Notes under the pieces: generated by a model
What the model was told of the DNA's origin: nothing
Databases searched by the model: none
What the model saw: only the letters and a program-made list of their open reading frames with translations
Translations under genes and position numbers: made by a program
Part shown: positions 1 through 7,914 of the stretch, piece by piece
Numbering within the stretch: position 1 is the stretch's first letter
Layout: each line of letters opens with the position of its first letter
Source: Mucilaginibacter_A sp041088075
Lineage (GTDB): Bacteria > Bacteroidota > Bacteroidia > Sphingobacteriales > Sphingobacteriaceae
Length of the DNA stretch: 64,000 nucleotides
Assembly (NCBI RefSeq): GCF_041088075.1
Contig: NZ_JBGCVY010000008.1
Span: forward strand, 55,146-119,145
Direction: 5' to 3'

Positions 1-852
1 GTTGTTGCGCGAATGTTGCAGCATGCCTTTCACAATGCCGTCGGCGCGTTTGCCATGGTGGTAAATCTTTTGCAGGTTTTGCTTGATGTCTGCCGAAATC
101 TCCAATGCTTCTTTTATGGCACCTTTTTGCAGTTCTTCTTCCATTTCCTCTAAAAGTTCGATGCTGACTTCGGAGAAATTGTTGACGAAATTTAAGGGGT
201 TTTGGATTTCGTGCGCAATTCCCGCCGTCAGTTCGCCCAGAGAAGCCAGCTTTTCGGATTGGATCAACTGGTCTTGCGTGGTGCGCAAATCGGCCAGCGC
301 CTGTTGCAATTCTTCTTTTTGCTGAGACAGGGCAGCCGTCCGTTCCTGCACCAAAACTTCCAGTTCCACTTTGCGTGCGGCAATTTGTTTGTTCAGTTCT
401 TCTTCCTGGCGCCGTTGTACGCGTTCTTTTTCCAACGCTTTTTGCTGACGGTTTGCGGTAAACCAGCTTGCAAAAATCCAGATTCCGGCAAAAACTTGTG
501 CCGTTTGCACGTAATCTGACCATTTGTTGATTGCATCTACATTAATTAAACGAATCAAATCTTTAACAAACATCACTCCGATGTAAGGCAGAATGGTGAG
601 GCTGAACGGCCGTAGCGAATGCAGCTCTTTTTCTTGATATACGATATAAACCAAGGTTAGCAGCGTTGCAATCCAAACCCAATCAACATAATGTTCTTTA
701 TGGGCAAACATTTCGGCAACCAGCAAAAAAACAATAAAGGTCATTCCGCCTTTCACCCATTGGTCCCACTTTAGCGGGTGTGGAAAACTTTTCAAAGTGC
801 TGCGGATACTGCGGACCAGGAAAAGCGCAATCAGGAAAGAAGTAATATCCAT
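1..852 (-). CDS. sensor histidine kinase, 5' part (C-terminus off the left edge)
   Basis: Reading leftward from ATG at 852, the frame stays open for 284 codons to the window edge, so the ATP-binding domain is not visible. Residues 1-130 hold several hydrophobic segments (about 5-13, 37-50, 58-72, 84-97, 117-131) consistent with a membrane sensor. Residues 135-200 are a charged, coiled-coil-like linker rich in Gln/Glu/Lys. A HisKA dimerisation box follows, with the phospho-acceptor at about His214 in the context AGIAHEIQNPLNFV, which is diagnostic. It probably autophosphorylates and passes phosphate to a response regulator; the signal is unknown. A TAAAAGAAGCAT-type motif sits inside the gene at 105-116, read as AIKEAL. 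The fragmentary forward frames opposite it are shadows. Confidence 0.9.
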   Translation of the reverse strand, partial: MDITSFLIALFLVRSIRSTLKSFPHPLKWDQWVKGGMTFIVFLLVAEMFAHKEHYVDWVWIATLLTLVYIVYQEKELHSLRPFSLTILPYIGVMFVKDLIRLINVDAINKWSDYVQTAQVFAGIWIFASWFTANRQQKALEKERVQRRQEEELNKQIAARKVELEVLVQERTAALSQQKEELQQALADLRTTQDQLIQSEKLASLGELTAGIAHEIQNPLNFVNNFSEVSIELLEEMEEELQKGAIKEALEISADIKQNLQKIYHHGKRADGIVKGMLQHSRNN

Positions 853-895
853 CGAAAAAAAAATTGAAATTTAGCAAGTACTTATTTTATTGCCC

Positions 896-907
896 TAAAA
901 GAAGCAT
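896..907 (+). repeat. TAAAAGAAGCAT motif, single copy
   Basis: Exact copy in the 218-bp gap between the divergent kinase and DUF1080 genes. The rest of the gap is A+T-rich and shows no clear promoter. Confidence 0.7.
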
Positions 908-1070
908 GTGCAAAATAAGCATATCTGTTGGTAAAAAAATGATCATCAATCATAGAACTATTCCAACTTTTGCAGTCTCAATAACAAAGGCTGATTTTTA
1001 TAGTTGAACAAATTTTAATCCGAAAGAAAAAAACAGCAAATTAGCCCGCAGAACCCTAAACCAAATTACC

Positions 1071-1748
1071 ATGAAAAAACTTCTTTTATCCCTGATGATT
1101 GTTGGCACTTTAACGCCTGGTGCCAACGCCCAAAAAAAACACAAACGCCAGGTCTTATTTAACGGTAAAAATACCGACGGCTGGCATACTTATTTAAAAC
1201 CTACGGCCGGGGCAGCGTGGCAAGTGGTAGACGGCGCGCTTCAGCTCGACCCAAAAGCAGAAGGCCAGGGCGATTTGGTAACCGACCAGGAATACGAAAA
1301 CTTTGAACTTTCTTTGGATTGGAAGATTGCCGAAGGCGGAAACAGCGGCGTTATTTTTGATGTGCATGAAGACCCGGCTTTCCGTTCTACTTACGATACC
1401 GGGATTGAGATGCAGGTTTTGGACAATAAAAATGCCGACGACAATAAAAAAGCGAACCACCTGGCCGGCTCGTTATACGATCTGAAAGCGCCATCGCAAG
1501 ATGTGGCAAAACCGGCAGGCGAGTGGAACAAGGCCAAAATACGCAAGGAAAATGGCCACTTAACTTTTTACCTCAATAATGTAAAGATTGTTGAAACCCA
1601 AATGGGCAGCCCGGAGTGGGAAACACTGGTCAACAACAGCAAGTTTAAAAACTGGAAAAATTTTGCCAAATATCCAAAAGGGCACATTGCTTTGCAAGAC
1701 CACGGCGGGCAGGTATCGTACAAAAACATCAGCATCACAGAACTTTGA
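1071..1748 (+). CDS. secreted DUF1080 (3-keto-disaccharide hydrolase-like) protein
   Basis: 225 residues starting at ATG in a leaderless-looking context. Residues 1-20 form a signal peptide ending at an Ala-Gln junction (TPGANAQ), so the protein is exported. The rest matches the DUF1080 fold, a concanavalin-like beta sandwich: the opening LFNGKNTDGWHTY, the EGGNSGVIFDV strand and the closing GHIALQDHGGQVSYKNI are family hallmarks, and the length is normal for a single-domain member. Some relatives act on 3-keto-glycosides or bind glycans, but the substrate here cannot be read from sequence. It stands alone, divergent from the histidine kinase, and ends at a strong hairpin shared with the convergent DUF983 gene. 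Confidence 0.88.
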   Translation: MKKLLLSLMIVGTLTPGANAQKKHKRQVLFNGKNTDGWHTYLKPTAGAAWQVVDGALQLDPKAEGQGDLVTDQEYENFELSLDWKIAEGGNSGVIFDVHEDPAFRSTYDTGIEMQVLDNKNADDNKKANHLAGSLYDLKAPSQDVAKPAGEWNKAKIRKENGHLTFYLNNVKIVETQMGSPEWETLVNNSKFKNWKNFAKYPKGHIALQDHGGQVSYKNISITEL

Positions 1749-1801
1749 GTTTTTTTGGATGCCGGGTTTTCTAAAAAAACCTAACCTTTCGCATTAATCT
1801 A

Positions 1802-1844
1802 AAAAGAAGCATCCCGAAAATTTACTTTTCGGGATGCTTCTTTT
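1802..1844. terminator. bidirectional hairpin terminator built from two inverted motif copies
   Basis: A perfect 19-bp stem (1802-1820 with 1826-1844) and a 5-nt TTTAC loop. The outer 11 bp of each arm is the AAAAGAAGCAT motif. It lies between two convergent genes ending at 1748 and 1873, and the arms supply the T-tract on either strand. Confidence 0.85.
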
Positions 1845-1872
1845 ATGGGCATAAAATTGTTGCCTTTTGGGT

Positions 1873-2295
1873 TTAATGCGGTGCCTCGTTTTGGTTCCGT
1901 TCTGCAATTGGTTTGATGTCCGGCTGGTATTTTACCTGCCTCGGCGTGAGCCAGTACAAAAGCATCACCCTGGAATACCTGAAATTAAAAGGCGACAATA
2001 AAAATGAAACTACAAAAATAATCCCAATGTATAGCCAGGGCGATGTGGTGTTGCCGGTAAATGTATAAACTGCAATTACGGTTGCCACGATTTCGGCCAC
2101 GTTCAATGCGTAACTGGCATACATTGCTACATAAAAATAGCCTGGTTCCTGCTCAAACAAAAAGCCGCAGTACGGGCAGGTTTTGTACATCTTTTGGATG
2201 TGGAAACCGTACATGCTGTGGCTGAACAAATTGCCTTTGCGGCAGCGCGGGCATTTGGCATGAAGCATGGCATAGGCTTTGGAAACTTTTTCCAT
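1873..2295 (-). CDS. DUF983 zinc-ribbon membrane protein
   Basis: 140 residues from the ATG at 2295; the frame is open 27 codons further upstream, but that extension is Cys/Tyr/Asn-rich and unlike the family. Two CxxC pairs near the N-terminus (CPRC at about 15-18, CPYC at about 39-42) suggest a zinc ribbon, followed by two transmembrane segments (about 55-78 and 86-106) and the LLYWLTPRQ tail. This is the DUF983 pattern, widespread in Bacteroidota and of unknown function. It ends 29 bp from the shared hairpin at 1802-1844. No partner gene is evident. Confidence 0.85.
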   Translation of the reverse strand: MEKVSKAYAMLHAKCPRCRKGNLFSHSMYGFHIQKMYKTCPYCGFLFEQEPGYFYVAMYASYALNVAEIVATVIAVYTFTGNTTSPWLYIGIIFVVSFLLSPFNFRYSRVMLLYWLTPRQVKYQPDIKPIAERNQNEAPH

Positions 2296-2460
2296 TGTTG
2301 TTTTATTTTGGTTGAGATAACAAACTGAATAGTTAATGCAATAATACCAACAGTTGTTTAATTTGCTTCTGCACAAAAATTAGTTTTAATACAATTTTAA
2401 ATGGAGGCGAAACTTGTATCCAATTTAAACCATCCATTTTTTTCCCTGATTTTACCCTGC

Positions 2461-2472
2461 TAAAAACAGTAT
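2461..2472 (+). repeat. TAAAAACAGTAT variant motif
   Basis: Second form of the dispersed motif, about 50 bp upstream of the ModE-like gene, in the divergent gap between DUF983 and the regulator. Confidence 0.5.
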
Positions 2473-2522
2473 GCTTAAGAATTGTTGTTTCCAATTTTTT
2501 TGTCTGAGATTTGCTGCTGATC

Positions 2523-2864
2523 ATGCCTGAAAAAAAACAATTAAAACTAACCGGCCGTATCTGGCTGGAAACTGATGACGGGCCGGTTTTAGGTTCGGGC
2601 AGGGTAGAACTGCTGGAACGCATCCAACAATCCGGCTCGTTGCGGCAGGCGGCTTTGCAGATGAAAATGTCTTACAAGCAGGCCTGGGACATGATCAAAC
2701 ACATGAACGAACAGTTGGGCGGGCCGGTAATTATGGCGCAGCGCGGCGGCAAAGGCGGCGGAAACACGATAATAACGGAAAACGGGCTGAAAGCGGTTGC
2801 GCTTTTTCGTTCCTGCCAAAAACTGTTTCACGATTTTTTGAAGGAGAACCAGCCTGAATTCTAA
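2523..2864 (+). CDS. ModE-type winged-helix regulator, DNA-binding domain only
   Basis: 113 residues from ATG 2523 (a start four codons earlier is possible but adds only LLI-like residues). The sequence matches the N-terminal LysR-like helix-turn-helix of the molybdate regulator ModE: SGSLRQAALQMKMSYKQAWDMI is the recognition region and GGKGGGNTIITENG the wing. The C-terminal TOBE/molybindin domains of classic ModE are absent, as in many short Bacteroidota homologues, so molybdate sensing by this protein alone is doubtful. A molybdoenzyme operon (fdhD onward) lies 10 kb downstream; a regulatory link is plausible but not shown by the sequence. Confidence 0.85.
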   Translation: MPEKKQLKLTGRIWLETDDGPVLGSGRVELLERIQQSGSLRQAALQMKMSYKQAWDMIKHMNEQLGGPVIMAQRGGKGGGNTIITENGLKAVALFRSCQKLFHDFLKENQPEF

Positions 2865-2900
2865 CCGCTTCTTTTGCTGGTTTTTTTGATTCTCCAGTAC

Positions 2901-3268
2901 CGGTTTAAATTTTATCCTGAAATTTATAATGCTTCTTTTATGCCCATAAATTTGGTGTTTAGGTTTTATGCCAGAAACTTGTTTAAACTTTTATTATTTG
3001 CTACATCGTTTATTTACAAACGCTTATTAAAGTACACACCCCTAACCCCTCTCGAGAGGGGAAGCATGGCTTGCTATCTTTCTAACGTTTGGAAAGGTGT
3101 CGTTTGCAGGTTCCCCTCTTGAGAGGGGCAAGGGGTGTGTCTTTTCATTTTTAGGTGGTAAAAGAAGCATCCGGAATTAAGTTTAAACAACTTCCAAAAC
3201 AAAAATTATAAGAGAACAACAATTTTTAGGTGGTAAAAGAAGCATGGAAAATATTTGAACAATATTTA
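2901..3268. repeat. mosaic of dispersed repeats in the gap before the TonB receptor
   Basis: The 463-bp gap contains a left half of the long palindromic element (GGTTTAAATTT near 2902, inverted motif 2929-2940), two right halves (motif at 3159-3170 and 3234-3245, each preceded by TTTTTAGGTGG and followed by a TTTAAAC word), and between them an unrelated inverted repeat (3034-3140). No credible gene. Confidence 0.75.
3034..3140. repeat. CCCCT-rich inverted repeat
   Basis: Arms 3034-3053 and 3121-3140 pair at 18 of 20 positions (ACACACCCCT...CCCCTCTC). Such CCCCTCTC/GAGAGGGG intergenic repeats are common in Bacteroidota chromosomes; a related block lies at 54384-54417. Confidence 0.7.
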
Positions 3269-3296
3269 AACAGATTCTGAAAACGATTTTGATTTT

Positions 3297-3320
3297 CGTT
3301 ATGTTTACAAAAATATAACG
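3297..3320. promoter_or_regulatory. candidate operator upstream of the TonB receptor
   Basis: Inverted repeat CGTTAT-N12-ATAACG ending 7 bp before the receptor start. The half-sites resemble GTTAT/ATAAC arms of Fur/Zur boxes, but the spacer is longer than in classic boxes. A Fur-family gene lies just beyond the receptor. Inference only. Confidence 0.25.
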
Positions 3321-3327
3321 ATGCTAT

Positions 3328-5901
3328 ATGAATACAAAACTTACTTCTGTTATTTTCCTTCTTATTTCTGGTTCAACAGTTTTTGCCCAGCAAAAGAAGC
3401 ACGTGGAGCCAAAAAGCGATACACTGCTCAACAAAAACAGGACGCTGCACGAAGTTGTTGTTTCGGCTTCCCGCGCCAGCGAAAACATTTTGCGTTCGCC
3501 GGTCAGCATCGAAAGGGTAGATACTTCCGCTTTTAAGCTTTCTGCCGCACCTTCTTTTTTTGATGCGCTCGAAAACGTAAAAGGCGTGCAAATGATTACG
3601 CCAAGCCTGGGTTTCCGTATCATCAATACGCGCGGTTTTGCAAACACTACCAACGTTCGTTTTACACAATTAGTTGATGGAATTGATAACCAGGCACCGC
3701 ACATCGGCGCACCAATTGGAAATACAATGGGGCCAAGCGACCTGGATATTGAACATGTAGAAATTATCCCCGGTACGGCTTCTGCACTTTACGGTTTAAA
3801 TGCGATAAACGGATTGGCTAATTTTATCACCAAAAACCCTTTTACCAGTACCGGAATTACTGTTCAGCAAAAAACCGGAATCAATCATGTTAACGATGCT
3901 GAAACTTCGGCAAAATTATATTCAGAAACCAGTTTTAGAATTGCAGAAAAAATATCCAAAAGGTTTGCATTCAAATTAAACGGAACATTTACAAAAGGTT
4001 ATGATTGGATTGCTGATGACCGAACTGATCTAAATGCTGCCGCAAATGTTGCAGTTGGAATTCCCGGCGGCGTAAATAATCCGGGCTATGACCCGACAAG
4101 TGGTTACGGCAATGAATCTTCTGACCGTAAAACAGTTACTTTAGGTGGAAAGCAATATGTGGTTGCGCGGACGGGTTATTACGAAAAGGAAGTAACAACA
4201 TACAACCTGCAAAACATCAAGGCCGATTTGGGTTTGGTTTATAAATTGGATGATCAAACTAATTTAATTTATACTTACCGTTTTGCCGATATTAACAACA
4301 TTTATCAGCGTGCCAACCGCTTTCAGCTTAAAAATTATATTTTGCAGCAACATGCTTTGGAGCTGAAGAATCCAATTTATCAGTTCAGGGCTTATCTTAC
4401 GACAGAAAACACAGGTAAATCTTACAACTTGCGTTCGGCAGCAGAAAATGAAGATAAAGCTTTTAAGCCTGACAATGTTTGGTACGGTGATTTTACAACC
4501 GGATTTAATAAAGCTTTAGCAGTAAGCGGAACAACGACACAGCAAGCATTAATTGCAGCCAGGCAATTTGCAGATCAGGGAAGGTTGCAACCCGGAACTG
4601 CTGCTTTTAACAATAAATTATCAGCACTTGCCAATGTTAATAATTGGGACATTGGTTCTGCATTGCGTGTAAATGATCAGATGTTGCATGTAGAAGGCCA
4701 GGTTGATGTTTCCAAAGCTATTTCTGCTGATTTTAAAAAATCTACTGGTTTTGATTTCCTCACGGGATTTGACCACCGCGATTACATCATTGACCCGGAC
4801 GGCAATTATTTCGTCAACCCTAATAAAAGCAAACCGAATGCTGTTTTTACCTATGGAAAAACCGGCGGCTTTATTCAGGCCGGAAAAGATTTGTTGGACA
4901 GCAAGCTTCGGCTTACGGCAACACTTCGTGCCGATCGGAATGATTACTTCGACCTCAAATTTAACCCGCGTTTTACAGCCGTTTTTTCTCCTGTGGAAGA
5001 ACAAAATTTTCGGGTTTCTTTTCAAAGCGGTTACCGTTTCCCCAGTATTTTTGAAGCTTTTTCTAACGTAAACAGTGGCGGCGTAAAACGGATCGGCGGT
5101 TTGCGCATTGTTTCGAACGGCGTTTTAGAAAATTCTTATCTGAAAAGTTCGATTGATGCGTTTCAGGCAGCCGTTAAAAATGATTTTAACCAGGGCATTT
5201 CCACCAACGCCGCTATCGCAAAAGAAAAAGGTTTGCTGGTGAAAAACTATTACGATTACATCAAACCCGAACATATCAACTCGTTTGAAATGGGCTACAA
5301 GTCTTTGTTTTTCGACCAAAAACTAAAACTGGATTTGGATTTTTACTACAATAAATACGACAACTTTATTGCACAGGTAGAAATGAGCACGCCAAATACT
5401 TCCAATCCGGATTCAATCGCCATCAATTTAAACGATAAAAACAAGCAGTCGCGCTACCGGGTTTGGACGAATTCGCGCAGCACGGTTTACAATTATGGCG
5501 GAAGTTTGGGTTTGTCGTACCGGTTTTTGCAGCGGGTTGTTTTTTCGGGAAATGCTTCTTACGCCAAACTACAGCGAACCGATAATAACGATGGTTTGGA
5601 AGATGGCTTCAATACGCCGCGATGGATCACCAACGTTGCTTTTGGCGGAACAAACGTTTACCGAAGTTTGGGTTTCAATGTGGGTTATAAATGGCAAAGC
5701 AGTTATTATTCGCAAACATTTTTGGTAAATGGCAACGTGAAAAGCTACGGAACGGTGGATGCGCAAGTGAATTACAATATCATCAAAACTTTAAATTTTA
5801 AAGTTGGCGCCAGTAATTTATTGAACCATTATTATTACTCGTACCTCGGCGGCCCTTCTGTTGGTGGTTTGTATTATACCACGCTTACTTATCAGTTATA
5901 A
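3328..5901 (+). CDS. TonB-dependent outer-membrane receptor
   Basis: 857 residues. A signal peptide (1-20, ending STVFAQ) is followed almost at once by a TonB-box-like segment (EVVVSASR, about 43-50) and a plug domain (about 55-170) with the RGFANTTNVRF and DIEHVEIIPGTASALYG motifs. The remainder is a 22-strand-type barrel ending in the NLLNHYYYSY..GGPSVGGLYYT region and a terminal hydrophobic residue. The carboxypeptidase-regulatory extension of SusC proteins is absent and no SusD partner follows, which favours a metal, siderophore or small-ligand receptor over a glycan one. A Fur-family repressor and a MerC protein lie next to it on the opposite strand, suggesting metal-responsive control. 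The ligand cannot be read from sequence. Confidence 0.93.
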   Translation: MNTKLTSVIFLLISGSTVFAQQKKHVEPKSDTLLNKNRTLHEVVVSASRASENILRSPVSIERVDTSAFKLSAAPSFFDALENVKGVQMITPSLGFRIINTRGFANTTNVRFTQLVDGIDNQAPHIGAPIGNTMGPSDLDIEHVEIIPGTASALYGLNAINGLANFITKNPFTSTGITVQQKTGINHVNDAETSAKLYSETSFRIAEKISKRFAFKLNGTFTKGYDWIADDRTDLNAAANVAVGIPGGVNNPGYDPTSGYGNESSDRKTVTLGGKQYVVARTGYYEKEVTTYNLQNIKADLGLVYKLDDQTNLIYTYRFADINNIYQRANRFQLKNYILQQHALELKNPIYQFRAYLTTENTGKSYNLRSAAENEDKAFKPDNVWYGDFTTGFNKALAVSGTTTQQALIAARQFADQGRLQPGTAAFNNKLSALANVNNWDIGSALRVNDQMLHVEGQVDVSKAISADFKKSTGFDFLTGFDHRDYIIDPDGNYFVNPNKSKPNAVFTYGKTGGFIQAGKDLLDSKLRLTATLRADRNDYFDLKFNPRFTAVFSPVEEQNFRVSFQSGYRFPSIFEAFSNVNSGGVKRIGGLRIVSNGVLENSYLKSSIDAFQAAVKNDFNQGISTNAAIAKEKGLLVKNYYDYIKPEHINSFEMGYKSLFFDQKLKLDLDFYYNKYDNFIAQVEMSTPNTSNPDSIAINLNDKNKQSRYRVWTNSRSTVYNYGGSLGLSYRFLQRVVFSGNASYAKLQRTDNNDGLEDGFNTPRWITNVAFGGTNVYRSLGFNVGYKWQSSYYSQTFLVNGNVKSYGTVDAQVNYNIIKTLNFKVGASNLLNHYYYSYLGGPSVGGLYYTTLTYQL

Positions 5902-5922
5902 TGCAGACTGAAAAAGTAGTGC

Positions 5923-5934
5923 TAAAAGAAGCAT
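5923..5934 (+). repeat. TAAAAGAAGCAT motif between convergent genes
   Basis: Exact copy in the 73-bp gap between the receptor stop and the Fur-family stop. There is no inverted partner here. Confidence 0.7.
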
Positions 5935-5974
5935 CTACTTTATTAGAACTTGAAAAAAAACAAATCAAAACCAA

Positions 5975-6400
5975 TCAGTTTGCAAGTGTGCATTTATCAC
6001 AAATACCTAATGCTGATATATTTAAACTATTTACCTTAAACCCTTTTGGCAGGTTAACGACAGGGATTTGTGAATCGGGAAGGCAAAAAATATGTTTGCA
6101 AACGGTGCAATTAAAATGGACATGTTCATCGTGGTGTTCATGTTCTGTACAGGAAGCAGAGCAAAAAGCGTAGTTGGCGGTCCCGTCCAAACCCAAAACT
6201 TTGTGGATAATCCCTTTTTCTTCAAACGTGCTTAAAATGCGGTACAGCGTAACCCGGTCAACCTGTTTGCCTATAATTTCTTCCAGTTCCGGTTGCGAAG
6301 TGGCCATTTCCCTGGATTTGAGAACAGATAAAACGCTGATCCTCGGTGCCGTTTTTTTAAGCTGATGCTTTTGCAGCAGTTCGTTAAATTCATCATTCAT
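5975..6400 (-). CDS. Fur-family metal-responsive repressor (Fur/Zur type)
   Basis: 141 residues from ATG 6400; a TTG three codons upstream is open but unnecessary. The N-terminal winged helix carries TAPRISVLSVL and the recognition helix DRVTLYRILSTFEEKGII. A His-rich hinge (HEHHDEHVHF) and two Cys pairs, CTVC at about 99-102 and CDKC near the C-terminus, match the structural zinc site and the metal-sensing region of Fur/Zur proteins. It faces the TonB receptor and lies 72 bp from the MerC gene, which is transcribed in the same direction upstream. It likely represses metal uptake genes; whether iron or zinc is sensed is not decided by the sequence, though MerC linkage and the His-rich hinge slightly favour zinc. 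Confidence 0.9.
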   Translation of the reverse strand: MNDEFNELLQKHQLKKTAPRISVLSVLKSREMATSQPELEEIIGKQVDRVTLYRILSTFEEKGIIHKVLGLDGTANYAFCSASCTEHEHHDEHVHFNCTVCKHIFCLPDSQIPVVNLPKGFKVNSLNISALGICDKCTLAN

Positions 6401-6414
6401 GTCCAACAAATTTA

Positions 6415-6426
6415 ATACTTCTTTTA
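6415..6426 (-). repeat. motif copy (GTAT form) upstream of the Fur gene
   Basis: TAAAAGAAGTAT read on the minus strand, preceded by CCGG, in the 72-bp gap between the MerC and Fur genes. Confidence 0.65.
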
Positions 6427-6472
6427 CCGGTTAAAATTCGTCATTGATCAAGTCATAAGTTTTGTTGGTTTT

Positions 6473-6892
6473 TCATTTTGTACGGTTTACAATTTGTGCT
6501 GTATAATGATGCTTAACAGAACATTTGCCTTTATAGTTGAGGTTTAAATAATGGGCAAAGGCGATGGACAAGCCGCCAAAAGGCAAAATAAACGGTTCCA
6601 GGTTTTCGGGAAGGAACAAATGGACAACAGCAATGATGGCAAAGCCGGTAGCCAGCAAAACCAGCGGTAAAGCGTTTTGGTGAAGTTTGTAAGCGGACAG
6701 GATTGATACGCCGGCTATCAGCAGCGAAAACAAAACCATTGCTGTTTCTGCCCATCCTTTTACCAAAAACCCAATCCCAAGCAGTGGGAGTAGGGTTAAT
6801 AAAACAGGAAAAAAGGCACAATGAATGGCGCAAAGCACGGAAGCCGTAATCCCTACTTTGTCCAGGGTTTGGTTGGATTTTAAATTCTTCAT
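6473..6892 (-). CDS. MerC-domain membrane protein
   Basis: 139 residues from ATG 6892 (an in-frame TTG 12 bp upstream was not preferred). Four hydrophobic spans (about 15-38, 45-62, 72-88, 95-112) with the CAIHC motif in the first span, the metal-binding Cys pair of MerC mercuric transporters. A Lys/His-rich tail follows. MerC-like proteins in Bacteroidota are usually not in mercury operons and often sit beside Fur-family genes, as here, so a role in moving zinc or another soft metal is a reasonable inference. It is probably cotranscribed with the downstream repressor. Confidence 0.85.
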   Translation of the reverse strand: MKNLKSNQTLDKVGITASVLCAIHCAFFPVLLTLLPLLGIGFLVKGWAETAMVLFSLLIAGVSILSAYKLHQNALPLVLLATGFAIIAVVHLFLPENLEPFILPFGGLSIAFAHYLNLNYKGKCSVKHHYTAQIVNRTK

Positions 6893-6980
6893 TTTGTGTT
6901 GCAACTAAGTTGCTTTTTCAAAAGTAGAAAATTAATTTGAACCAGAAAAACGAGTGGGACTGAAAATAGTTAAAGAAAAA

Positions 6981-7016
6981 ATGCCGATAAAAGAAGCATG
7001 CTTCTTTTATCGGCAT
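6981..7016. repeat. 36-bp perfect palindrome made of two head-to-head motif copies
   Basis: Two TAAAAGAAGCAT copies meet at a shared GCATGC centre and are extended on both sides to ATGCCGA/TCGGCAT. There is no loop. It lies between the end of the hydrolase gene (7091) and the start of merC (6892), and could terminate the hydrolase transcript. Confidence 0.9.
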
Positions 7017-7090
7017 AAAAACATTAAAGCTTTGAAGGGATTTCAAATCTTTTGATGTTTTTGGAAATAGAACTATTACAATTGTTTTTT

Positions 7091-7858
7091 CTACAATATT
7101 TCGTTCAAAAACAGTTTCATGTGTTCCCACGAACGTTTGTCGGCCAGTTCATTATAAGCAGCACCTTTGGCATTATCGTTTCCGGCATGTGGGTCGGTAA
7201 AAGAATGCACCGCATTGCCGTAAAAAATCATCTGCCAGTCGGCTTTGGCATCGCGCATTTCCTGCTGAAAAGCCAATACTTCTGCCTGCGGTTCGTTCGG
7301 GTCATCGGCACCATGGCAAACCAAAACTTTCGGTTTAATCTGTTCTATCGGCCTACTGGCGTCCCTGCCTAACCCGCCATGAAAAGAAACTACGCCACGG
7401 ACCGGGAAATTGGCACGTGCCATTTCAAGTACACCTGATCCGCCAAAACAAAAGCCAATTGCAGCAATACGGGAAGGATCGGCGCCTGATTTTACCAGTT
7501 GTTGCATGGCCAACTCAATGCGGTGCTGGTAGGCCTTGAAATCTTTTTTGTAAAAGCCGGCCAGTTTTCCGGCCTCGGCAGGGCTTTTTGGATAATTGCC
7601 GACGCCATAAATATCGGCCACAAAAGCATAATAGCCCAATTTGGCCAGTTTTTCGGCCGTTTCTTTGGCGTGTGCATCAATGCCCATCCAAGCCGGAAGG
7701 ACTAAAATACCGGCCTTTTTTCTGCTGCTGTTTTCGGGCTTGATTTCAAAACCAGACAACTTTTGGTTTCCATCCTGATAGTTTACCGGTTTTAATTGTG
7801 CATTGGCCAAAGGCAGGGCCAACGTAAATGCAAAAAGGAACTGTACTAATTTTTTCAT
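7091..7858 (-). CDS. secreted dienelactone hydrolase family protein
   Basis: 255 residues from ATG 7858. Residues 1-20 form a signal peptide (LALPLANAQ cleavage region). The alpha/beta hydrolase core has the family nucleophile elbow GFCFGG, with Cys in place of Ser as in true dienelactone hydrolases, an acid in CHGADDPNEP and the catalytic His in NAVHSFTDP. The length fits the family plus a leader. Activity is probably on small esters or lactones in the periplasm; the substrate is unknown. It forms its own transcript, flanked by motif-containing inverted repeats on both sides. Confidence 0.9.
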   Translation of the reverse strand: MKKLVQFLFAFTLALPLANAQLKPVNYQDGNQKLSGFEIKPENSSRKKAGILVLPAWMGIDAHAKETAEKLAKLGYYAFVADIYGVGNYPKSPAEAGKLAGFYKKDFKAYQHRIELAMQQLVKSGADPSRIAAIGFCFGGSGVLEMARANFPVRGVVSFHGGLGRDASRPIEQIKPKVLVCHGADDPNEPQAEVLAFQQEMRDAKADWQMIFYGNAVHSFTDPHAGNDNAKGAAYNELADKRSWEHMKLFLNEIL

Positions 7859-7876
7859 GTGCTGCAATATTATTTG

Positions 7877-7914
7877 ATACTTCTTTTATCAATACAAATC
7901 GGTAAAAGAAGCAT
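7877..7914. repeat. inverted motif pair upstream of the hydrolase
   Basis: A minus-strand GTAT copy at 7877-7888 and a plus-strand GCAT copy at 7903-7914, separated by 14 bp. The arms pair imperfectly. Confidence 0.75.

Noticed and set aside
83..519. Two forward reading frames at the left edge (80 and 105 residues)
   Set aside because: They are antisense to the histidine kinase, whose frame and HisKA motif are unambiguous.
2333..2623. Minus-strand 96-residue frame
   Set aside because: Antisense to the ModE-like gene and crossing the intergenic region; composition is not protein-like.
5901..6173. Forward 90-residue frame overlapping the receptor stop
   Set aside because: It runs across a motif copy and then antisense to the Fur gene; no family resemblance.
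6407..6414. TAAATTTG (minus strand) as a Bacteroidota -7 promoter element of the Fur gene
   Set aside because: The match to TAnnTTTG is good, but it lies only about 7 bp from the ATG and no -33 TTG is at the right distance.
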